Below, piece after piece: positions 9,983 through 20,400 of a DNA stretch of 64,000 bases (position 1 is its first letter; the number at the start of each line of letters is the position of its first letter). The position numbers and the translations under genes are program-made. The notes beneath the pieces were generated by a model. That model saw only the letters and a list, made by a program, of their open reading frames with translations. It searched no databases and was not told the DNA's origin. The stretch is from Mycolicibacterium aurum (GTDB lineage Bacteria > Actinomycetota > Actinomycetes > Mycobacteriales > Mycobacteriaceae), in contig LT549889.1 of NCBI GenBank assembly GCA_900078775.1, positions 2,604,001 through 2,668,000 of the forward strand, in the 5' to 3' direction.

Positions 9983-10959
9983 CTGATACGGCGGGCAGGA
10001 GCGCAGCGACCGGGGGAACGGCACAACCCGAGGGCCGCAAACTCCTGCGCCTCGAGGTGCGTAACGCCGAGACTCCGATCGAGCGCAAGCCGCCGTGGAT
10101 CAAGACCAAGTTGCGCACCGGCCCGCAGTTCTCCGAGCTCAAGAGCCTGGTCCGGCGCGAGGGTCTGCACACCGTCTGCGAAGAGGCCGGCTGCCCCAAC
10201 ATCTACGAATGCTGGGAGGACCGCGAGGCCACCTTCCTCATCGGCGGGGAACAGTGCACCCGCCGCTGTGACTTCTGCCAGATCGACACCGGCAAGCCCG
10301 CCGAACTCGACCGCGACGAACCGCGCCGGGTCGCCGAGAGCGTGCAGGCGATGGGGCTGCGTTACTCGACGGTCACCGGGGTGGCCCGCGACGATCTGCC
10401 CGACGGCGGTGCCTGGCTGTACGCCGAGACGGTCCGCCAGATCCACGCCCTGAACCCCAACACCGGGGTCGAGTTGCTGGCCCCCGACTTCAACGGCAAC
10501 CCCGAGCAGCTGCTCGAGGTGTTCGAGTCACGCCCGGAAGTGTTCGCGCACAACGTCGAAACCGTGCCGCGCATCTTCAAGCGGATCCGGCCGGCGTTCC
10601 GCTACCAGCGCAGCCTCGACGTCATCACCGCGGCCCGCGACTTCGGCCTGGTGACCAAGAGCAATCTGATCCTGGGCATGGGCGAGACGCCCGACGAGGT
10701 GCGCACCGCCCTGGTCGACCTGCACGAGGCCGGCTGCGACATCGTCACCATCACCCAGTATCTGCGACCTTCGCCACGTCACCATCCGGTGGACCGTTGG
10801 GTGCATCCGGACGAATTCGTCGAGTTCACGACGTTCGCGGAGGGACTCGGTTTCGCCGGTGTGTTGGCCGGACCCCTGGTGCGTTCGTCCTACCGCGCGG
10901 GCCGGCTCTACCAGCAGGCGGCACGGGTTCGGACGGCCGCGACTCCACCCGTATCCTGA
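9979..10959 (+). CDS. lipA: Lipoyl synthase (radical SAM)
   Basis: A 326-residue radical-SAM enzyme that inserts two sulfur atoms into octanoyl groups on lipoyl domains. Both iron-sulfur cluster motifs are present: the auxiliary cluster set [12 protein letters not shown] and the SAM cluster CTRRCDFC. The start is GTG 9979, overlapping the lipB stop. The first 20 codons are poorly conserved and GC-rich ([18 protein letters not shown]). They contain the short GAGCGCAGCGACC motif that recurs in mycobacterial intergenic DNA, so the true start could be slightly downstream. Together with lipB and dlaT it forms a self-contained lipoylation operon. Confidence 0.96.
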   Translation: MTDTAGRSAATGGTAQPEGRKLLRLEVRNAETPIERKPPWIKTKLRTGPQFSELKSLVRREGLHTVCEEAGCPNIYECWEDREATFLIGGEQCTRRCDFCQIDTGKPAELDRDEPRRVAESVQAMGLRYSTVTGVARDDLPDGGAWLYAETVRQIHALNPNTGVELLAPDFNGNPEQLLEVFESRPEVFAHNVETVPRIFKRIRPAFRYQRSLDVITAARDFGLVTKSNLILGMGETPDEVRTALVDLHEAGCDIVTITQYLRPSPRHHPVDRWVHPDEFVEFTTFAEGLGFAGVLAGPLVRSSYRAGRLYQQAARVRTAATPPVS

Positions 10960-10963
10960 TGTG

Positions 10964-11713
10964 ATGGCGAAACGTACTCCCGCCCAGACCAAGGCGGCCA
11001 AAGCCGAGGCGAAGGCCGCGCGCAAGGCAGCGTCCAAGCAGCGGCGCAGCCAGCTGTGGCAGGCATTCCAGATTCAGCGCAAAGAGGACAAGCGCCTGCT
11101 GCCCTACATGGTCGGGGCGTTCGTCCTGATCGTCGGTGCCTCGGTGGCGCTGGGTATTTTCGCCGGCGGCTTCACCAAGTTCCTGATGATCCCGCTCGGT
11201 GTCATCCTCGGCGCCCTCGTCGCGTTCATCATCTTCGGCCGGCGCGCGCAGAAGTCGGTGTACAAGAAGGCCGAGGGCCAGACCGGTGCCGCCGCCTGGG
11301 CACTGGACAACCTGCGCGGCAAGTGGCGGGTCACCCCCGGCGTCGCGGCCACCGGACACTTCGACGCGGTACACCGGGTGATCGGCCGGCCCGGCGTGCT
11401 GCTGGTCGGCGAGGGCGCACCGTCCCGCGTCAAACCGCTGTTGGCGCAGGAGAAGAAGCGCGTCGCCCGCCTGGTCGGCGATGTGCCGATCTACGACATC
11501 GTGGTCGGCAACGGCGAGGGCGAGGTGCCGCTGGCCAAGTTGGAGCGCCATCTCAACAAGCTGCCCGCCAACATCACCGTCAAGCAGATCGACTCGCTGG
11601 AGTCGCGGCTTGTCGCGCTCGGTTCCAAGATCGGCCCGGCCGCCATGCCCAAGGGCCCGATGCCCAACGGTGCGAAGATGCGGGGCGTGCAGCGCACCGT
11701 GCGCCGTAAGTAA
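10964..11713 (+). CDS. DUF4191 membrane protein (Rv2219-like)
   Basis: A 249-residue membrane protein. A very basic N-terminus (KRTPAQTKAAKAEAKAARKA) is followed by two adjacent transmembrane segments (YMVGAFVLIVGASVALGIFA and FLMIPLGVILGALVAFIIFG). A cytosolic alpha/beta domain of about 150 residues completes it. Start ATG 10964 lies four bases after lipA, so it is the last gene of the dlaT operon, as Rv2219 is in M. tuberculosis. The function is unknown. The positively charged N-terminus predicts a cytosolic N-in hairpin topology. Confidence 0.88.
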   Translation: MAKRTPAQTKAAKAEAKAARKAASKQRRSQLWQAFQIQRKEDKRLLPYMVGAFVLIVGASVALGIFAGGFTKFLMIPLGVILGALVAFIIFGRRAQKSVYKKAEGQTGAAAWALDNLRGKWRVTPGVAATGHFDAVHRVIGRPGVLLVGEGAPSRVKPLLAQEKKRVARLVGDVPIYDIVVGNGEGEVPLAKLERHLNKLPANITVKQIDSLESRLVALGSKIGPAAMPKGPMPNGAKMRGVQRTVRRK

Positions 11714-11800
11714 TAGTCGCGAACGTAAATACCCTCGGCGAGTCGGCCTCTCCGGCACTGCCCGGTTGCTTAGATGACCAGATGACATCTGGGCGGGCGC

Positions 11801-13618
11801 ATGTGCACCGCGTGTGACTGGGCCCCGCATTTCGCCGCACTGAAGCCGAACCGTCGGGCGGTGTTGCGCGCGGTCACGATCGCGGCGACGGCGACCGCGG
11901 TGACGGCGATGACCGCATGTTCCACAGACCCGGACCCGGGCCCCACTCCCACCGCCGGAACGGGCCCCGGCCCGGAACCGGACTTCGTCTTCCGCAACGG
12001 CCCCATCTACACCGTGGCCGGTCCGCAGCCCTGGGTACAGGCGCTGGCCGTCACCGGCAACACCATCACCTACGTCGGCGACGAGGCCGGGGCGATGGAG
12101 CTCGTCGGCCCGGACACCCGCGTGGTCGACCTGTTCGGCCGGTTGCTGATGCCCGGGTTCGTCGAGGGCCACATCCACCCGTTCCTCGGCGCCTTCCTCA
12201 CGTCGGGCGTCGACCTGCAGGTGCCGACGGGCGCCGACGCCCTGTCCGCGATCGAGCGGTACGCGAACGAGAACCCGACCGGCCCGATCCGCGGATTCGG
12301 TTGGCGGGTGGACATGTTCGGGCCCGAGGGACCGAATCGCGCCGACCTGGACCGCATCCTCCCCGACCGGCCGGCGTTCTTCTTCGCCATCGACGGGCAC
12401 AGCCTGTGGGCCAACAGCAAGGCGCTCGAGCTGGCCGGGGTGAGCCGCGACTCCCCCGACCCGGTCCCGGGCTTCAGCTACTACGTGCGCGACGTGGCCG
12501 GCGAACCGACCGGTTACGTGCTCGAGGTCGACGCGGTACTCAAGCTCGTGGACGCCGTCGAACCGATCTCGCCGGAAGCGATGGGTGATCTGCTCCAGAC
12601 CTGGCTGCCCGAGGCCAGCCGGGCCGGCATCACCACGGTCTTCGATGCCGGGGTGCCGCCGATCGGGAGCGATCAGGGTGCCCTGATCGGTCTGTACACC
12701 GAGATCGAGCGCCGCGACGCCCTGCCGTTCCGGGTGGTCGCGTCCTACAGCGTCAAGTCACCGCCCGTCGACGACGCGGTGCAGCAGTTCACCGCGATCC
12801 GGGACCGGATCTCGACGGACCTGGTACAGGTGGGCGCGGTCAAGATCATCGGAGACGGCACCCAGGAGGGCTATACCGCCTGGCTGCTGGAACCCTATGC
12901 CGACAAGCCCGGTTCGATCGGCGGATCGCCGTTCACCGAACAACAGTGGCATCAGCTCGTCGAGCAGGTCGACGCCGCCGGGCTCGACGTGCACATCCAC
13001 GCCTGCGGAGAACGGACGGCGCGGGTCGGGCTGGACGCGATCGAGCGGGCCATCGCCGCCAATCCCCCGCGCGACCGTCGGCACACCGTCGCCCACCTCG
13101 TCTACGTCGAGGATCCCGACAATGCGCGGTTCGCCGAACTCGGCGTCATCGCGCAGTTCTCGGCCAACTGGATCTCCGCCGACCCGGACACCGTCACCAA
13201 CCTGGCCGCCCGCTACGGGCCCCCGCGCCAGGACCTCTTCTACCGGACCCGTGATGTGCTCGACGCCGGTGGGCGCATCTCGCTGGGCACCGACTGGCCG
13301 GCGGCCGGCTACTTCTCCACCTACAAGCCGCTGGACTCGATCCAGATCGGTGTCACCCGCCAGCTGATCGGCGACCCCGACGCCCCGGTGCTCGCGCCGG
13401 CCGACCAGAGCCTGACCGTCGCCGAGGCCGTGCACGCCAACACCCTGGGCGCGGCCTATCAACTCCGACTGGAGGACAAGGTCGGCTCACTGGAGGTCGG
13501 CAAGCGGGCCGACGTGATCGTGCTGGACCGCAACATCCTGGAGATCGATCCGCACGACATCCACACCGCGACGGTCACCATGACGATGATGGACGGCCGG
13601 ATCCGGCACGAAGTGTGA
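11801..13618 (+). CDS. Secreted lipoprotein amidohydrolase (YtcJ-like TIM-barrel metal hydrolase)
   Basis: A 605-residue protein. An N-terminal twin-arginine-type signal with lipobox (NRRAVLRA...AVTAMTAC) predicts a lipid-anchored protein outside the membrane. The mature part is an amidohydrolase of the YtcJ class: metal ligands in GFVEGHIHP, a His in VHIHACGE, HTVAHLVYV and the late Asp in LGTDWPA, with a beta-sandwich composite domain formed from both termini. The substrate cannot be deduced. It is absent from the corresponding M. tuberculosis interval as I remember it, so it is an insertion between the Rv2219 and Rv2219A equivalents. It faces the RDD gene. Confidence 0.87.
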   Translation: MCTACDWAPHFAALKPNRRAVLRAVTIAATATAVTAMTACSTDPDPGPTPTAGTGPGPEPDFVFRNGPIYTVAGPQPWVQALAVTGNTITYVGDEAGAMELVGPDTRVVDLFGRLLMPGFVEGHIHPFLGAFLTSGVDLQVPTGADALSAIERYANENPTGPIRGFGWRVDMFGPEGPNRADLDRILPDRPAFFFAIDGHSLWANSKALELAGVSRDSPDPVPGFSYYVRDVAGEPTGYVLEVDAVLKLVDAVEPISPEAMGDLLQTWLPEASRAGITTVFDAGVPPIGSDQGALIGLYTEIERRDALPFRVVASYSVKSPPVDDAVQQFTAIRDRISTDLVQVGAVKIIGDGTQEGYTAWLLEPYADKPGSIGGSPFTEQQWHQLVEQVDAAGLDVHIHACGERTARVGLDAIERAIAANPPRDRRHTVAHLVYVEDPDNARFAELGVIAQFSANWISADPDTVTNLAARYGPPRQDLFYRTRDVLDAGGRISLGTDWPAAGYFSTYKPLDSIQIGVTRQLIGDPDAPVLAPADQSLTVAEAVHANTLGAAYQLRLEDKVGSLEVGKRADVIVLDRNILEIDPHDIHTATVTMTMMDGRIRHEV

Positions 13619-13629
13619 CGGGGGTGTGA

Positions 13630-14106
13630 CTATCGCCTCACAACGGCGGTCTTGGTCGCCAGGTCGTGCAGGCCGCGCTGATCGGCGTCGGTGAACAGCG
13701 CCGGGATCACCAGCGCGGTCAGCAGCCCGCGCACGGCGGCCCGGCCCACCCCGACGTGTTGGCGGTTGTCGGCGGAGACCACCATCAGCCCGAGTGCCGC
13801 CTGCCCGGGGGTGAACCCGAACAGCCGCACCGAGACGACACCGAGCACCAGCCAGATGACGAGCACCGCGGTGGACATGGCCTGCAGCGATAGCAGGCCC
13901 AGGCTCATTCCGAGGGCGGCCAGACCGTAGGAGATCAGCCAGTCGACCAGCAGTGCGGCTGTGCGGCGGCCGAACCCGGCGATCGACCCCGACCCGTACT
14001 GAGGGAAACCCAACCGGTGGCCCGGATACTCGTTGGGCTGCTCACCCGGCGCGCCCGAGCTTGAAGGTTCGGGTCCGGACAACCAGGATGAGAGATCACG
14101 GGCCAT
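13630..14106 (-). CDS. RDD-domain membrane protein (Rv2219A-like)
   Basis: A 158-residue protein with the RDD family pattern. A Pro/Ser-rich cytosolic N-terminus is followed by GFGRRTAALLVDWLISYGLAA, in which Arg-Arg and Asp flank the first helix, a second helix (AVLVIWLVLGVVSVRLF) and a third near the C-terminus ending DLATKTAVVRR. RDD proteins are small integral membrane proteins of mostly unknown role, some linked to ion transport. It is divergent from glnA1, with 129 bases between the starts. The RDD-glnA1 order is conserved in mycobacteria. Confidence 0.87.
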   Translation of the reverse strand: MARDLSSWLSGPEPSSSGAPGEQPNEYPGHRLGFPQYGSGSIAGFGRRTAALLVDWLISYGLAALGMSLGLLSLQAMSTAVLVIWLVLGVVSVRLFGFTPGQAALGLMVVSADNRQHVGVGRAAVRGLLTALVIPALFTDADQRGLHDLATKTAVVRR

Positions 14107-14132
14107 GCAGCCAGCATAGAGCGGAGGCCTCC

Positions 14133-14163
14133 GCGTAACTTCCACGCGTAACTTCCACGCAAC
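14133..14163. repeat. 13-bp tandem repeat upstream of glnA1, possible GlnR-type regulatory site
   Basis: The 13-base unit GCGTAACTTCCAC occurs twice in direct succession (14133-14145 and 14146-14158) and is followed by a partial third copy GCAAC. It sits about 75 bases upstream of the glnA1 start in the divergent RDD-glnA1 interval. The AC-n9-AC spacing seen between the second and third units is the minimal pattern reported for actinobacterial GlnR boxes. Binding is an inference; the first spacing is n11, which does not fit. Confidence 0.4.
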
Positions 14164-14235
14164 ATCCGGTTGATGACCGTGCAACATCGTGTCCTTAGCG
14201 TCAACGCGCGGGTCACCAGAAAAGGAGAATTCGTA

Positions 14236-15672
14236 GTGGCAGAAAAGACCTCCGATGACATCTTCAAGCTGATCAAGGACGAGAACGTCGAGTACGTCGA
14301 CATTCGGTTCTGCGATCTGCCCGGTGTTGTCCAGCACTTCTCGATCCCGGCAGCGGCGTTCGACGAGAGCGTGTTCGAGGACGGGCTCGCCTTCGACGGC
14401 TCCTCGGTGCGCGGCTTCCAGTCGATCCACGAGTCGGACATGATGCTGCTGCCCGATCCCAACACGGCGCGCATCGATCCGTTCCGGGCGGCCAAGACGC
14501 TGAACCTCAGCTTCTTCGTGCATGACCCGTTCACCCGCGAGGCCTACTCGCGCGATCCGCGTAACGTCGCCCGCAAGGCGGAGAACTACCTGGCCAGCAC
14601 CGGCATCGCCGACACCTGCTACTTCGGCGCCGAGGCCGAGTTCTACATCTTCGATTCGGTGACCTTCGATTCGAAGATCAACGGCACCTCCTACGAGGTG
14701 GACTCCGAGTCCGGCTGGTGGAACACCAGCCAGCCCTACGAGGCCGACGGCTCCCCCAACCTCGGTTACAAGGTGCGGCCCAAGGGCGGCTACTTCCCGG
14801 TGGCGCCGTACGACCACTACGTCGACCTGCGCGACGAGATGGCCACCAACCTGCAGAACGCCGGTTTCGTCCTGGAGCGCGGCCACCACGAGGTGGGCAC
14901 CGCCGGGCAGGCCGAGATCAACTACAAGTTCGACACGCTGCTGGCCGCGGCCGACGATGTGCTGCTGTTCAAGTACATCATCAAGAACACCGCGTGGAAG
15001 AACGGCAAGACCGTCACCTTCATGCCCAAGCCGCTGTTCGGTGACAACGGTTCGGGCATGCACGCCCACCAGTCGCTGTGGAAGGACGGCAAGCCGCTGT
15101 TCCACGACGAGTCCGGTTACGCGGGCCTGTCCGACCTCGCCCGCCACTACATCGGCGGCATTCTGCACCACGCCCCGTCGCTGCTGGCGTTCACCAACCC
15201 GACGGTGAACTCCTACAAGCGTCTGGTGCCGGGCTACGAGGCCCCGATCAACCTGGTCTACAGCCAGCGCAACCGCTCGGCCTGTGTGCGTATCCCGATC
15301 ACCGGCAACAACCCGAAGGCCAAGCGCCTCGAGTTCCGTTGCCCGGACAGCTCGGGTAACCCGTACCTGGCGTTCGCGGCCATGCTGATGGCCGGTATCG
15401 ACGGCATCAAGAAGAAGATCGAGCCGCTGGCTCCGGTCGACAAGGACCTCTACGAGCTGCCGCCGGACGAGGCCGCCAACATCCCGCAGGCCCCGACCTC
15501 GCTGGCCGCGGTGATCGACCGCCTCGAAGAGGACCACGAGTACCTCACCGAGGGTGGCGTGTTCACCGAGGACCTGATCGAGACCTGGATCTCCTACAAG
15601 CGGGAGAACGAGATCATGCCGATCCAGATCCGCCCTCACCCGTACGAGTTCTCGCTCTACTACGACGTCTGA
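14236..15672 (+). CDS. glnA1: Glutamine synthetase type I, adenylylatable
   Basis: A 478-residue GlnA1 that makes glutamine from glutamate, ammonia and ATP as a dodecamer. The family blocks are present: [17 protein letters not shown], the ATP/glutamate segments [16 protein letters not shown], and NRSACVRIP with the catalytic arginine. The adenylylation tyrosine lies in [10 protein letters not shown] near residue 405, the target of GlnE encoded downstream. I chose GTG 14236 because AAAGGAG lies about 9 bases upstream and the protein then begins [13 protein letters not shown]. An intrinsic terminator follows the gene. Confidence 0.97.
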   Translation: MAEKTSDDIFKLIKDENVEYVDIRFCDLPGVVQHFSIPAAAFDESVFEDGLAFDGSSVRGFQSIHESDMMLLPDPNTARIDPFRAAKTLNLSFFVHDPFTREAYSRDPRNVARKAENYLASTGIADTCYFGAEAEFYIFDSVTFDSKINGTSYEVDSESGWWNTSQPYEADGSPNLGYKVRPKGGYFPVAPYDHYVDLRDEMATNLQNAGFVLERGHHEVGTAGQAEINYKFDTLLAAADDVLLFKYIIKNTAWKNGKTVTFMPKPLFGDNGSGMHAHQSLWKDGKPLFHDESGYAGLSDLARHYIGGILHHAPSLLAFTNPTVNSYKRLVPGYEAPINLVYSQRNRSACVRIPITGNNPKAKRLEFRCPDSSGNPYLAFAAMLMAGIDGIKKKIEPLAPVDKDLYELPPDEAANIPQAPTSLAAVIDRLEEDHEYLTEGGVFTEDLIETWISYKRENEIMPIQIRPHPYEFSLYYDV

Positions 15673-15717
15673 GTCGGCACCGCCGACGCGACGGGTAATC
15701 AGTCGTAGCGATCACCC

Positions 15718-15746
15718 AACGGCCCCCGGACATTCCGGGGGCCGTT
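15718..15746 (+). terminator. Intrinsic terminator after glnA1
   Basis: A perfect 12-bp stem (15718-15729 pairing with 15735-15746) closes a 5-base loop ACATT. The stem is GC-rich and ends in GTTGT. It lies 46 bases after the glnA1 stop and 30 bases before the first DoxX gene, so it separates the two transcription units. Confidence 0.8.
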
Positions 15747-15775
15747 GTCGTGCGCAGTCGGTAGGGTCGGCGGAC

Positions 15776-16207
15776 ATGATCAACATGTCCGCCCGCCTGG
15801 ACGCGTTCGCACCGACGGTGCTGAGCCTGTTCCGCCTCGTGTTCGGATTCTTGTTCACCGCGTTCGGCACCTCGAAGATGTTCGGCTGGCCCATTGCGAT
15901 GACACAGCCGCTCGGTGACTGGCCCGGCTGGTACGCGGGTCTGATCGAACTGGTCGCCGGCCTGCTCATCATGGCCGGGTTGTTCACCCGCGCAGCGGCT
16001 TTCATCTCCTCCGGGGCGATGGCCGTGGCCTACTTCTGGCAGCATCAGCCGTTGGGTCTGTGGCCCATCGTCCCGCCGGAGTATGGCGGCAACGGCGGGT
16101 TGAGCCCGATCCTGTTCTGCTTCGGCTTCTTCCTGCTGGTCTTCGCCGGTCCGGGCCCCTATTCACTGGACCGGTTGCGCTCCCGGACAACGGAGGCTGG
16201 TCAATAA
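15776..16207 (+). CDS. DoxX-family membrane protein, first of a tandem pair
   Basis: A 143-residue integral membrane protein with four predicted helices and the DoxX pattern: LFRLVFGFLFTAFGTSKMFG at the start, GWYAGLIELVAGLLIMAGLFTR in the middle, and LSPILFCFGFFLLVFAGPGPYSLD at the end. In mycobacteria DoxX proteins have been linked to thiol and oxidative stress responses. The neighbour at 16233 is a clear paralogue with the same GLFTR and LLVF blocks, so this is a tandem duplication. ATG 15776 or 15785 could start it. Confidence 0.88.
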   Translation: MINMSARLDAFAPTVLSLFRLVFGFLFTAFGTSKMFGWPIAMTQPLGDWPGWYAGLIELVAGLLIMAGLFTRAAAFISSGAMAVAYFWQHQPLGLWPIVPPEYGGNGGLSPILFCFGFFLLVFAGPGPYSLDRLRSRTTEAGQ

Positions 16208-16232
16208 ACGGACCGTGGTCCTACGATTGGGC

Positions 16233-16664
16233 ATGGCCATGACAGATCTCGACACCAAGCTCACGAAGTTCGCACCGATTGTGCTGTCGGTTTTCCGGAT
16301 CGTCTTCGGACTGCTGTTCACCCTGCACGGCACCCAGAAGCTGCTCGGGTTTCCCAGTGCCGCAGCCAGCGGTACCGTCCCGTTCGGCACCTGGCCGTAC
16401 TGGTACGCCGGCATCATCGAGTTGGTGCTGGGACTGCTGATCACGGTCGGGTTGTTCACCCGCATCGCGGCGTTCATCGCCTCCGGCGAGATGGCCTACG
16501 CGTTCTTCACCGCGCATTTCCCGAAGGCGTTCTGGCCCATCGACAACGGCGGTGAAGCCTCCGTGCTGTTCTGCTTCGCGTTCTTCCTGCTGGTGTTCAC
16601 CGGCGGCGGCGCGATCGCCCTGGACAACGTGATCCGGCGCCGATCGGCCGCACCGGCGCTCTGA
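16233..16664 (+). CDS. DoxX-family membrane protein, second of a tandem pair
   Basis: A 143-residue paralogue of the preceding gene. It keeps the same order of motifs (FRIVFGLLFTLHGTQKLLG, YWYAGIIELVLGLLITVGLFTR, ASVLFCFAFFLLVFTGGGAIALD). The two genes are separated by 25 bases and are probably co-transcribed. Start ATG 16233 was preferred over the GTG at 16215 because the protein then aligns with its paralogue. It converges on the thioesterase gene with a one-base gap. Confidence 0.87.
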   Translation: MAMTDLDTKLTKFAPIVLSVFRIVFGLLFTLHGTQKLLGFPSAAASGTVPFGTWPYWYAGIIELVLGLLITVGLFTRIAAFIASGEMAYAFFTAHFPKAFWPIDNGGEASVLFCFAFFLLVFTGGGAIALDNVIRRRSAAPAL

Positions 16665-16665
16665 C

Positions 16666-17289
16666 TCAGCCGGCCTCGCGCGCCCACGCGGGCGCGATGA
16701 AGATGCCCTCGGCCTCCACCGTCGGCCCCTCGTCGTCCAGGATGTGTCCGCGGGCAAAGGCTTTGATGCCCTCGACGCGGTCCACCCAGGCCTCGGCGCG
16801 CAGCGGGCCCAACGGGGTGGCACGCAGGTACTTCAGCGTGAGCGTGCCGGTGAACCGGGGCTGGCGCAGGCCGTCGCTGGCCACCTCACCGAGGATGTGG
16901 TCGAGCACCAACGCACAGATGCCACCGTGCACCCGCCCGGGCGGCCCCTCATAGGGCGCGCCGAGGCTGAATTCGGTCCAGCAGCGGCCTGACTCGTCGT
17001 GCTGCACCGTCAACGGCGGCGCGATCGCGTTACGCAGGCAGATCACCGGATCGGCCAGCACCACCGGCCGCCCGGTGACCGCATGCCGCATGGTGCGCGG
17101 CCCGTCGTGGCGCTGCTGCTCCAGCGTCTCGGCGATCGCCTCCACAGCAACCTGTGCCCGGCGGATGGTCTCGCTGTCGGCGCCGGTGCTGATGCCGGCC
17201 TCGACCAGGCGGCGGACCGCCGCCGTCAGCGGCCCGTGCAGTTCCAGCTGACGGTCGTGTTCGGCGGCGCTGATCTCGGTGAACATCAT
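16666..17289 (-). CDS. PaaI-type hotdog thioesterase
   Basis: A 207-residue protein. The C-terminal 120 residues are a hotdog thioesterase domain with the PaaI-family core GRVHGGICALVLDHILGE (catalytic Asp/Glu on the central helix) and strands FTGTLTLKYLRATPLGPLRAEAWVDR. The first 85 residues are helical and less conserved. The expected reaction is hydrolysis of an acyl-CoA, with the substrate unknown. It is convergent with the DoxX pair. Two adjacent ATG codons (17289, 17286) could start it. Confidence 0.85.
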   Translation of the reverse strand: MMFTEISAAEHDRQLELHGPLTAAVRRLVEAGISTGADSETIRRAQVAVEAIAETLEQQRHDGPRTMRHAVTGRPVVLADPVICLRNAIAPPLTVQHDESGRCWTEFSLGAPYEGPPGRVHGGICALVLDHILGEVASDGLRQPRFTGTLTLKYLRATPLGPLRAEAWVDRVEGIKAFARGHILDDEGPTVEAEGIFIAPAWAREAG

Positions 17290-17420
17290 CTGGTTGTATC
17301 AGGTGGCGACCACACCACCGAACGCACCCATCGGCAACGGTGGAGGGCAGTTTTGTGGTGTACTTCCAGCAAAGCCGCCGTGGCCCCGACTCGGCTGGCG
17401 TCGAGACGGAGGCATTGGTC

Positions 17421-20400
17421 GTGAAGGACTCGATCATGGCGGGTAACGCGCGCCATGTGGGCCGCGTGGGCGCGCTCGCGGTGGCCCTCGGCATCGGGTT
17501 GAGCATGGGGTCGGGCGTCCTGGCGCCGGCCGCGTGGGCCGATCCGGCCGGCGCGGGTTCGGAGTCCAGCCAGTCCGAGGGCGCCCCGGCCGCCGGCGGT
17601 TCCGCCGATACCGGCCCCGCGGACACCGAATCGAGCCAGACCGCCGACCCCGAGCCCGATTCGGGCAGCACTGCGTCGACCACGGCAGAGCCGGATACCG
17701 ACCTCGACGCGGTGACGGAAGCCCAGACCGCGGAGCTTTCAGCGGCCCCGGGCCGGATCGCTCGATCAGCCCGAAGAAGAAGCCGCGCACCGCTGTCACC
17801 GCCCGCTCCAGCGCCCGCACCGCCGAGGCACCGGCCCGCACGATGCGGCCCCAGACCGACGACCAACCCACCGTCACCGTCCAGCGGGTCACCACCGACA
17901 CCCCGGATGCCGCGGCGGCACCGGTGATCGCCGCCAGCACGGCGGCGACATCAGCGGCGGCCACCGTGAGCACCGCCCTCCCGCAGACCGTTCCGAGGCT
18001 CGCGTTGCCCACCCCGGGCAAGATCGTCAGCACCCTGCTGTCGGCGCTGACCGCACCGCTGCAGGGCAGTAGGTCCGGCGCACCCGTCGAGTTCCCCGGG
18101 CTGTGGGTGATGCTGGCGGCCGCCCGGCGCCAACTCGACCCCACACCCGCGGTGACCGTGGCATCGGCGCCGGCCGCGATGGTCGTCACCACCGCCACGG
18201 TCAACCAGCAGCCGATCATCGGCGAACCGATTCTCGGCGAACCCGATCCGACCACCGGCGCGGTCACCGGACGCGTGCAGGCCGTCGACCCCGAGGGCGC
18301 CAGGCTCACCTACGCCCTGCTCACCCGCCCCGCCGAGGGCACCCTGACGTTCACCTCCGCCGGGGTGTTCACCTACACCCCCACCGCCGCGCAACGCATC
18401 CGGGCCTGGGTGGGGCCGGTCCCGATGCCGTGTTCACCCTCACCGTGTCCGACGGCAAGACCGCGAAAGTCACCACCGCGGTGGCCATTCCGATCAGCCC
18501 GACCCCCATCCACCTGCTCCAGCCGGTGACCGCGGCCGCCAACCCGTCCGCGGTGGCCGCCACCAACAGCCGTGCCTACCTGGTTGATTCGACCGCCGGC
18601 ACGGTGACGGTGGTCAACACCCTCGACGGCGCGGTGCTCTCCACCATCGCGGTGGGCAACAACCCGGTCTCGGTCGTGGTCAAGGCGGACGGCAAGGCCG
18701 TGTACGTGGCCAACGCCGACGACCGGTCGATCTCGGTGATCGATACCGCCACCAACACCGTCAAGCTCCAGGTGGCGCTCAGCTTCACCCCGACCACGCT
18801 GGCGATCACCGGTTCGACCGTGTATATCGGCAATGCGACCGGCAAGATGGCCAAGCTGAGCACCTCGCGCAACCGCATCTCCGGCTGGGTCGGCAACACC
18901 ACCGGTGCCACCTCGATCGTCGTCAGCCCGAACGGCAAGCGGGTCTACGTGACCGCGCCGAACGGTATCGCCGTCTACACCACCTCGTCGTCGAACTCGG
19001 CGAAACTCATTGCCAATACCGTGGATTCATCGGTACTCGCGGTCAGCCGGGACTCCGCATCGATCTACACCGTCAGCGACGGCACCGACATCACGGTCCG
19101 TACCGCCGCGGGCGTCGTCACCGGCCAGTTCACCGCCGCGGCACCCGTCACCGCGGGCACCGTGAACAAGGACGGCACCCTGCTGTTCCTGACCTCCGCG
19201 GACGGTGCTCTGCTCAGCTACGGCACCGCGACCCGCTCGCTGCTGAGCACGCTGAACGCCGGTAGCAGCGCCGGGGCGATCGCCGCGAGCCCGGACGGGA
19301 TGGAGCTCTACGTCACCGACCGCACCGGCGGTGCGCTGCGGGTGGTGTCCGTGGTTCCGCCGAACCTGCGCCCCGAGGTGGGGGCGCCGACCGGTGTCGG
19401 CGACGCGGTCACCGGCCGGGTGAGCGGCGCCATCGGTGTCATCGACGGTGACGGCGACCCACTGAAGATCACCGTGCTCACCAAACCGACGAAGGGCGCC
19501 ATCACCTTCGGCGCGGACGGGACCTTCACCTACACCCCCACCGCAGCCGCCCGGCACAAAGCCGCCGCGGACACCGCGCCGCTGTCCGCGCTGACCGACA
19601 CGGTCACCATCACCGTCGACGACGGGCGCCGCGGCGTGGTCCAGCAGACCATCACCATCGCCGTGGTGCCGTCCAATATCAATCCGGTCGTGAAACTCAC
19701 TGTCGGCAAATCTAATTCGAACACCGGCGTCATCACGGGCACGGTGAAGGCGACCGACGCCAACTCCGACCGCATCTTCTACGACGGCACCATGTCCACC
19801 ATGACCGGCACCCTCGTGGTCGGCGGGGACGGCAAGTTCACCTTCACCCCCACCGTCACCGCGCGGCACGCCGCCGCGAGCACGGATCCGGCCGCGGTGC
19901 GGGTCGCTCACTTCACCATCACCGTCGACGACGGGCACGGCGGCGTCGTGCACGTCCCGCTCGAGCTGCCCATCAGCCCGCGCAACACCGCACCCACCGC
20001 CCCCGCCCTCTCCGGGCTGAAAACGGACGCCGCCACCGGCCGGGTCACCGGCACCTTCACCGTCACCGACGCCGACCGGGATGCGTTGGCGTTCACCACG
20101 ACTCCGCCGTCGCGCGGATCGGTGGTGGTCAACGCCGACGGCACCTTCGCCTACACCCCCACCGCGCAGGCCCGCGCCGCCGGGACCGGCACCGACTCGT
20201 TCCAGGTGACCGTGGACGACGGGCACGGCGGCACCCAGACGCTGTCCGTCGTGGTCGGCATCGCGGCCTCCACACCGGGCAACGACCTGCCCGTCCTCGG
20301 CGCGGTCTCCTACTCCGTGCACGCGGTGACCGGGGTGGTCACCGGGCAGGTCCACGTCACCGACGAGTCCCCGCTGAACTATCTGCTGGCCTCGGTCGCC

